A DNA stretch of 64,000 nt, from positions 23,694-87,693 of the forward strand of contig CAJPLV010000002.1 in the NCBI GenBank assembly GCA_905371715.1. Reading direction: 5' to 3'. Positions 59,165-64,000 of this stretch are shown piece by piece. Origin of the DNA: Candidatus Saccharimonadota bacterium. GTDB taxonomy: Bacteria; Patescibacteriota; Saccharimonadia; Saccharimonadales; Saccharimonadaceae. The notes beneath the pieces were generated by a model. That model was not told the origin of the DNA and searched no databases. It worked only from the letters and a program-made list of their open reading frames with translations. The first letter of the stretch is position 1. Each line of letters starts with the position of its first letter. Position numbers and translations under genes: made by a program.

Positions 59165-59653
59165 ATGACCTATCTCATCATTCTGGGAATCTATCTTGCG
59201 ATTTTATTTGCGGCGGCATGGCTGAGCCATCGAAATTTAGGCGTGCCGACATTAGCGCTCGCGGCAGGTGCATTGCTTGCGGATGCGTGGGCGAGCAGTT
59301 TGGCGCCAGTCGTGGCGCAAGCGGGGCTTGTTTTGACGAAGCCGCCGCTGACAAGCGTGGTGGCGGCGGTGTTGACGCTGTTGCCGGCGCTCATCGTGAT
59401 GGTGCGGGCGGGGCGCGCGTCGTCTCGGTGGCATAGCGTTACGGGAGCGTTTGTCTTTGCAGTTTTTGCAGTCATGCTGACGTACGGCGCATTTCGCGCT
59501 GCGGTCGAGATGGACGACGCAAGCCGGCAGTACGCGACGTATATTATGCAGTATCGCCACACGATTATCACAGCGTGCATTGTTTGTGCGGTTATGGAAA
59601 TTAGTTTTCGCCGCCAACCGCATGCGAGTGCGGCGGATAAAAAGAAGAAATAG
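59165..59653 (+). CDS. Four-helix membrane protein, CvpA-like layout
   Basis: 162 residues with about five hydrophobic stretches (YLIILGIYLAILFAAAWL, TLALAAGALLADAWAS, VVAAVLTLLPALIVMV, VTGAFVFAVFAVMLTYGAF, TIITACIVCAVMEI) and a Lys-rich tail. No family block is recognised; the layout recalls colicin-V-production-type membrane proteins but this is weak. Stands alone. Confidence 0.6.
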   Translation: MTYLIILGIYLAILFAAAWLSHRNLGVPTLALAAGALLADAWASSLAPVVAQAGLVLTKPPLTSVVAAVLTLLPALIVMVRAGRASSRWHSVTGAFVFAVFAVMLTYGAFRAAVEMDDASRQYATYIMQYRHTIITACIVCAVMEISFRRQPHASAADKKKK

Positions 59654-59712
59654 AGCGAAGCAACGAACGCAGACGCTGCGATTTCGCAGAATTTTATTGC
59701 GTGATAATAAAA

Positions 59713-59732
59713 ACCCACTCCTACGGAGTGGA
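59713..59732 (-). terminator. Rho-independent terminator of tRNA-Lys
   Basis: CCACTCC / GGAGTGG stem with a three-base loop; on the minus strand it is followed by GTTTTTATT. Lies 17 bases past the tRNA 3' end. Confidence 0.8.
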
Positions 59733-59748
59733 TAGGTTTCAAAAAGTA

Positions 59749-59825
59749 TGGAGGGTCCAGTGAGGCTTGAACTCACGACACCCTGCTTAAAAGGCAGGTG
59801 CTCTAACCAGCTGAGCTATGGACCC
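59749..59825 (-). tRNA. tRNA-Lys (anticodon TTT)
   Basis: 77 bases. Acceptor GGGTCCA/TGGACCC, D arm AGCTCAGCTGGTTAGAGC, anticodon stem CCTGC/GCAGG around CTTTTAA (anticodon TTT), T arm GAGTTCAAGCCTC, encoded CCA at 59751-59749. The discriminator base is U, unusual because A is the common Lys identity base. Confidence 0.93.
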
Positions 59826-59872
59826 GAACGATTCGTATTATACCGCTTGTCGGCGGGTGAGTCAAGCTGTGG

Positions 59873-59878
59873 TACTAT
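59873..59878 (+). promoter_or_regulatory. -10 box of a leaderless gene (59885)
   Basis: TACTAT, six bases before the ATG of the ComEC-like gene. Confidence 0.55.
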
Positions 59879-59884
59879 CGGGGT

Positions 59885-61333
59885 ATGAATTGGCTGCGCG
59901 AGCGGATTCATTTGATGTGGCATGTCGCGGCGCTGTGCTACGGTGCGGTTATTGGCGTCGCGGCGGCTCAGTGGATTCGGGCAGATATTCCCGGGTGGAT
60001 CGCTGGGCTGGCGGCGCTCGCCATTTTCGCAGTTATTATCAAAACGCCGCAGCGGTATATGATTGTGCTAGCGGTAGCGGCAGGCGCGTGCGTAGGACTG
60101 GTGCGCGGGTCGGGCGATCAAGCATGGCTCGCGGTATACGAGCCGCTGATTGGTCGCCAAGTAGTGTTGTCTGGCATAGTGAAAGACGACGCCGACGTAG
60201 CGGCAGGCGGCGGTTTGCGCTTGCAAATTATTGATGTAGCGTTGGGTGAGCGGTCGCTGCCCGGGCAGATTTGGGTGACAATCGCGAAGCCGGGCAATAT
60301 CAAGCGCGGCGATCGGCTGAGGCTTAGCGGTACGCTGCGCGCTGGGTTCGGTAACTATGCAGCGTCGCTGGCGCGGGCGTCAGTGCTCAAAATTAAGCGC
60401 GTGCCGGGCGGCGATCCGGCGCTAGAATTGCGCGATGGTTTTGCGGCGCAGGTGCGGCGGGCAATTCGCGAGCCGGAAGCGAGCCTCGGTATCGGCTTTT
60501 TGCTGGGCAAAAAGAGTGAACTGCCGCCACAGTTGTTAGAAGCGCTGAAAATCGCCGGACTGACGCATATCATCGTGGCGAGCGGCTATAATTTAACAAT
60601 TTTAGTGCGCTTAGCGCGGCGTTTGTTTGCGAAAGTGTCGAAGTTTTTGGCAATGTTTGCAAGCGCGGGGTTAATTGGCGGATTTATGGCGGTGACCGGT
60701 CTCAGCCCGAGCATGACGCGCGCCGGCCTCGTGACGGGGTTAAGTTTGTGGGCGTGGTATTACGGTCGTAAATTTCATCCGGTCGTACTGCTCGGCATAG
60801 CGCTTGCAATAACAACGCTATGGAATCCGAGCTACGCATGGGGAGATGTCGGCTGGCAATTGAGTTTTGCGGCGTTTGCGGGCGTTATCATCGTTGCGCC
60901 GATTATGACGGCGTACTTTTTCGGTCGGCAGACTGCGCCGGCGATCGGGCAAATTTTACTGGAAACGTTGGCGGCGCAATTAGTAACCGCGCCTGTTTTG
61001 CTGGTGGCATTCGGGCAAATTAGCGTGATTTCGCTTCTTGCAAATTTACTCATCGTGCCGTTTATCCCATTCACAATGGTGCTGGCGGCGGGCGCGGGCG
61101 TTGGCGCGATGATTGCACCCGGCTTGGTGGCAGTGCTAGGGTATCCGGCGCAATTCGTACTGTCGTGTATGATAGCGGCGACCTACTGGTGTGCCGAACA
61201 GCCGTGGGCACAAATCACACAGCAGGTTGGCTGGGTTGGCGCTGCGGCGTGGTATGTGGTGTTGCTCGCGGCAGTGGGGTATATGAAACGCGCGAGCGGC
61301 TACAGATTGCGCGACGCGTCGGTAGTAGAATAG
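59885..61333 (+). CDS. comEC: ComEC/Rec2 competence domain protein without MBL domain
   Basis: 482 residues. N-terminal helices and OB-like domain (about 1-150), then the competence membrane domain: GFLLGKKSELPPQLLEALKI, GLTHIIVASGYNLTILVRLA (HxxASGxN block) and GFMAVTGLSPSMTRAGLVTG. It forms the DNA channel in natural transformation. The C-terminal metallo-beta-lactamase domain present in the Bacillus protein (about 770 residues) is absent, so strand degradation must be done by another protein or not at all. Confidence 0.9.
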   Translation: MNWLRERIHLMWHVAALCYGAVIGVAAAQWIRADIPGWIAGLAALAIFAVIIKTPQRYMIVLAVAAGACVGLVRGSGDQAWLAVYEPLIGRQVVLSGIVKDDADVAAGGGLRLQIIDVALGERSLPGQIWVTIAKPGNIKRGDRLRLSGTLRAGFGNYAASLARASVLKIKRVPGGDPALELRDGFAAQVRRAIREPEASLGIGFLLGKKSELPPQLLEALKIAGLTHIIVASGYNLTILVRLARRLFAKVSKFLAMFASAGLIGGFMAVTGLSPSMTRAGLVTGLSLWAWYYGRKFHPVVLLGIALAITTLWNPSYAWGDVGWQLSFAAFAGVIIVAPIMTAYFFGRQTAPAIGQILLETLAAQLVTAPVLLVAFGQISVISLLANLLIVPFIPFTMVLAAGAGVGAMIAPGLVAVLGYPAQFVLSCMIAATYWCAEQPWAQITQQVGWVGAAAWYVVLLAAVGYMKRASGYRLRDASVVE

Positions 61334-61393
61334 TGCGCTGCTATCTGTTATAATCGTAATAAATTGTGATGTAATTAAAACAAAGGAGTCGGT

Positions 61394-62119
61394 ATGTCAG
61401 GACACAGCAAATGGGCGACGACGCATCGCCAGAAAGCGATTGTTGATGCTAAGCGCGGCGCTATTTTCACGAAAATCGGTAACCAGATCGCGATTGCGGC
61501 GCGCGGCGGTACTGATCCGGCGACGAACTCAGCGTTAGCGATGGCGATCGAAAAAGCAAAAGCCGCTAATATGCCAAATGCCAATATCCAGCGTGCGATT
61601 GATCGTGTGAACGATAAAAATGCGGCAGCACTTGAAGAAGTGACGTATGAGGCGTACGGTCCGGGTGGTGTCGGTATTATCGTTGAAGCAGCGACTGACA
61701 ATAAAAATCGCACGTATCCGGAAATCCGTACCGCATTGACCAAAAACGGCGGCACGATGGCAGATGCAGGCAGTGTGATGTTTCAGTTTACACGCAAAGG
61801 TGTGATTCGCGTAGCGGCTACTGGGGAGGACGCGCTATTGCAAGTGCTTGATGCCGGCGCGGAAGACGCGGTTGAAGAAGGCGGCGGGCTGACTGTTTAC
61901 ACCGACATGAAAGATCTAGCAAAAGTCCGCGCAGCGCTCGTACAGGCCGGGCTGAACGTTGAAGATGCTGAATTGCAATATGTCGCTAATAACGACGTGC
62001 CGGTTGATGATACTGAGACTGCGCGAAAATTAATGAAGGTGCTAGACGCAGTCGAAGAGCTGGACGACGTCACGAACGTCCATACAAACGCAGACATTAC
62101 AGTTGACATTGACGAGTAG
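61394..62119 (+). CDS. yebC: YebC/PmpR family regulator
   Basis: 241 residues. Starts MSGHSKWATTHRQKAIVDAK, then GGTDPATNSALAMAIEKAKA, MPNANIQRAIDR and VTYEAYGPGGVGIIVEAATD, NKNRTYPEIRTALTKNGG: the full family. Members act as transcription regulators or relieve ribosome stalling at proline runs. AAAGGAG ahead of the ATG, TATAAT at 61349-61354. Confidence 0.95.
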   Translation: MSGHSKWATTHRQKAIVDAKRGAIFTKIGNQIAIAARGGTDPATNSALAMAIEKAKAANMPNANIQRAIDRVNDKNAAALEEVTYEAYGPGGVGIIVEAATDNKNRTYPEIRTALTKNGGTMADAGSVMFQFTRKGVIRVAATGEDALLQVLDAGAEDAVEEGGGLTVYTDMKDLAKVRAALVQAGLNVEDAELQYVANNDVPVDDTETARKLMKVLDAVEELDDVTNVHTNADITVDIDE

Positions 62120-62180
62120 TTTGCGCGCCGTAATACGCTTTGGTATACTTTACGTATTAAGCGTAAGTAAGGAGATGAGC

Positions 62181-64000
62181 ATGAATGTAATGCGACGCGG
62201 ACTACTTATGATACTGATTGCTGGATTGGTGTTTCCTGCGCCAGCAGCACTGGCGGTTAACGCGCCGCCTGACAATACGGAAAGTTCGGCAGCCGAACAC
62301 GCAGCGGGGCAGCCGGAAACAGCCGCCGAATCTGCGGTTGTGAAGCCTGATGCAACTTCGGTAGCGCAAGCTCAACCTGTTGCGGCAGCTGAATCTGAGC
62401 AGCCAACAACGCCGCCAGTTGCGTCATCTGCGCCGGAAACTTCTCCTGTGCCCGCAGCTCCTGCGTCTGTAGCGCAAACTGCCGCACCGCAAGCAGATGC
62501 GTTGACGCCGCCATCGGCTCAAGCTGCTGCCGCTGATTCATCTACAATCTCGCCGCCAAAGGTTCTCGTCTCGAAAGTAAAAATTGGTCCTGGCGCGGAA
62601 GAGTTTGTTGAATTGTATAATGCGGGCAACGAGGCGGTAAATCTGAAAGGTTGGCGGCTGCAATTCCTGAAAGAAGGTTTTACGGGCGGCGCGCGCGAAC
62701 AGACGCGGATTTTGAAAGACTTTGGCGATGCAGTACTGAAGCCTGGAGAATTTTATGCGGTGCGACACAGTAAAAATGAAGCACTCTCTGAAATCCGCGA
62801 AGTATTTGACGACAGCTATAAAAGCGGCTCGCTTGCTGCAAATGGTTCAGTGCGGCTCGTGACGGCAGCGGGCGGAGCGGCGGACTTGATCGGATGGAAT
62901 AAAGCGGCAGCGTTTGAAAAATTTGCCGCAAAGATTGATTCAAAAAAGCAAAATGTTTTGCAGCGCTGCATAGGCGCTAATGTCGTGCGCGATAGTGATA
63001 ATAACGCGGATGATTTCACTGCCGGAAATGAATTTTCACTTGGACAATTTATCAACTGTGCAGCGCCGGAGCCGCCTAATCCGCCGCAGCCGAACCAGCC
63101 TAGCGATCCATCGCCACCCGATAATCCGCACGAACCGGCAGTGCCGCCTAACGCTTGCGCTAACATAAAACTAACCGAAATCGGCGCTAATCTCGACGAT
63201 CAATTTATTGAAATCTATAACGCGGGCGATACAGTAGCTAATCTAAACGGCTGCAAGCTAACGACAAGCAGCAATAAAAAGCAATATGGATTTGGCGACA
63301 GCGAGCTTGTGGCGCATGATTTTTTGACAGTAAACGTAAAAGAAGCCGGCTTAAAGCTTGCCAAAACGACCGGCACAGTGCGAATATTGAATAGCAGCGG
63401 CGAAACGGTCGACGAAATCTACTACGAAAAATTACCAAAAAATACGTCGTGGAGTTTGGTTGATGATGATTGGATGGCGACGTATGTACTCACGCCCGAG
63501 CGCGGCAATGTCGCGGAATTGTGGCTGCCGTGTCCTATCGGAAAAATTCGCAACGAGCTGACGGGAAAATGCGTTAAAGAAAAACAGACGCCAGTTGAGC
63601 GCGAGTTGCAGCCTTGTCAGCCGTGGCAATATCGCAATCCTGAAACTGGTCGTTGTAAAAATTACGCGAAAGTTGCAACGGTAAAGCCGTGTAAAGACGG
63701 GCAATACCGCAGCGAAGAAACGGGTCGTTGCCGTTCAATCGCGGCAGCAGCGGCAAAAGTACTTAAGCCATGCCGCGACGATCAGTTCCGCGACCCGAAA
63801 ACTGGGCGTTGCAAAAAAATCGCGAGCGCCGATAAAACGCCGAAACCGTGCAAAGACGGCTGGGAGCGCAATCCTGAGACAAACCGCTGCCGCAAGAAGA
63901 AATCAGAAAGCGTAAAGTTAACATCGTACCCTGTTGAGTCAGACACGGCAGCTGCGTCAAGTTATGCGATGTGGTGGGCGGTCGGCGGCATCACGGCGGC
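62181..64000 (+). CDS. Secreted lamin-tail-domain surface protein with Cys repeats, 3' end beyond window
   Basis: At least 606 codons, open to the window edge. Signal peptide (GLLMILIAGLVFPAPAALAV), a Pro/Ala/Ser/Glu-rich stalk (about 28-125), a first lamin-tail domain (KVKIGPGAEEFVELYNAGNE to about 295), a Pro-rich hinge, a second (IKLTEIGANLDDQFIEIYNA, about 330-440) and then five Cys-pair repeats of about 25 residues of the form C-x5-R-N/S/D-P/E-E-T-G-R-C-K. A hydrophobic stretch (YAMWWAVGGITA) begins as the window ends, probably a C-terminal anchor. AAGGAG stands six bases before ATG 62181. Likely an exposed adhesion or envelope protein. Confidence 0.85.
   Translation, partial: MNVMRRGLLMILIAGLVFPAPAALAVNAPPDNTESSAAEHAAGQPETAAESAVVKPDATSVAQAQPVAAAESEQPTTPPVASSAPETSPVPAAPASVAQTAAPQADALTPPSAQAAAADSSTISPPKVLVSKVKIGPGAEEFVELYNAGNEAVNLKGWRLQFLKEGFTGGAREQTRILKDFGDAVLKPGEFYAVRHSKNEALSEIREVFDDSYKSGSLAANGSVRLVTAAGGAADLIGWNKAAAFEKFAAKIDSKKQNVLQRCIGANVVRDSDNNADDFTAGNEFSLGQFINCAAPEPPNPPQPNQPSDPSPPDNPHEPAVPPNACANIKLTEIGANLDDQFIEIYNAGDTVANLNGCKLTTSSNKKQYGFGDSELVAHDFLTVNVKEAGLKLAKTTGTVRILNSSGETVDEIYYEKLPKNTSWSLVDDDWMATYVLTPERGNVAELWLPCPIGKIRNELTGKCVKEKQTPVERELQPCQPWQYRNPETGRCKNYAKVATVKPCKDGQYRSEETGRCRSIAAAAAKVLKPCRDDQFRDPKTGRCKKIASADKTPKPCKDGWERNPETNRCRKKKSESVKLTSYPVESDTAAASSYAMWWAVGGITA

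Noticed and set aside
1-64000. CRISPR array, IS element or prophage
   Set aside because: No regularly spaced repeats, no transposase or integrase frames, no phage structural genes are seen on either strand.

Overview
The window looks like a chromosomal segment of a Candidatus Saccharibacteria (TM7, Patescibacteria/CPR) cell. This is inferred from gene content and style, not from a marker gene: a complete arginine deiminase pathway, many small membrane and hypothetical proteins, UGA used as a normal stop (which argues against Absconditabacteria/Gracilibacteria), tight ATGA/TGATG overlaps, a VanZ-RDD fusion, lamin-tail surface protein, stand-alone competence domain, and moderate G+C (roughly 45-50% by eye). 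No rRNA, IS element, prophage or CRISPR array is visible. Two tRNA genes (Pro-CGG and Lys-UUU) lie on the minus strand.

Layout. 1-0.7 kb: 3' part missing of a prephenate dehydratase. 0.8-3.2 kb: TetR-ABC exporter cassette with Firmicute-like signals, probably acquired. 3.3-6.4 kb: house-cleaning and repair genes (two Nudix, an ITPase-like pyrophosphatase, AlkD-like glycosylase, nitroreductase). 6.4-11.2 kb: VanZ-RDD membrane protein, DUF167, a large hypothetical with a possible nuclease core, a zinc-ribbon-like protein, tRNA-Pro, TylF-like methyltransferase, a DsbA-like thioredoxin with a membrane partner. 11.3-16.2 kb: heterodimeric ABC exporter and a putative zincin. 16.2-22 kb: an AT-richer stretch bounded by two paralogous PEBP genes in the same orientation and holding DUF3800, an AarF/UbiB-type kinase between two tiny membrane proteins, a SMUG2-like glycosylase and a nucleoside-deoxyribosyltransferase-like protein. 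22-28.5 kb: GNAT, M20 peptidase, CHAP hydrolase, nucleotidyltransferase, ABC-2 exporter, DUF475. 28.7-33.6 kb: the arc operon, in which arginine deiminase and ornithine carbamoyltransferase are one 783-residue polypeptide, followed by a YfcC/ArcD-type carrier and carbamate kinase; together they turn arginine into ornithine, CO2, ammonia and ATP. 34-36 kb: groES-groEL under tandem CIRCE operators; dnaJ at 52.5 kb has a third CIRCE, so an HrcA regulon is implied. 36-47 kb: Rrf2-YhgE/Pip operon, MacB-type exporter, GT2-GT39 fusion glycosyltransferase, small wHTH, two-component system, CorA. 47.6-50.5 kb: DsbA-like protein and two CBS-domain membrane proteins. 50.5-59 kb: three broken genes (DegT aminotransferase, a giant DUF2339-like membrane protein, rimK) mixed with intact Nudix, dnaJ and rimB-like genes. 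59-64 kb: tRNA-Lys, ComEC core, YebC and the start of a large secreted lamin-tail protein with Cys-rich repeats.

The most striking genome-scale signal is regulatory: at least thirteen first-in-transcript genes have a TAnnnT -10 box ending exactly six bases before the start codon, and several more have it 7-10 bases away, so transcription should begin at or next to the start codon. Widespread leaderless mRNA is therefore predicted, with Shine-Dalgarno signals kept mainly for internal operon genes, the heat-shock genes and the probably transferred cassette.
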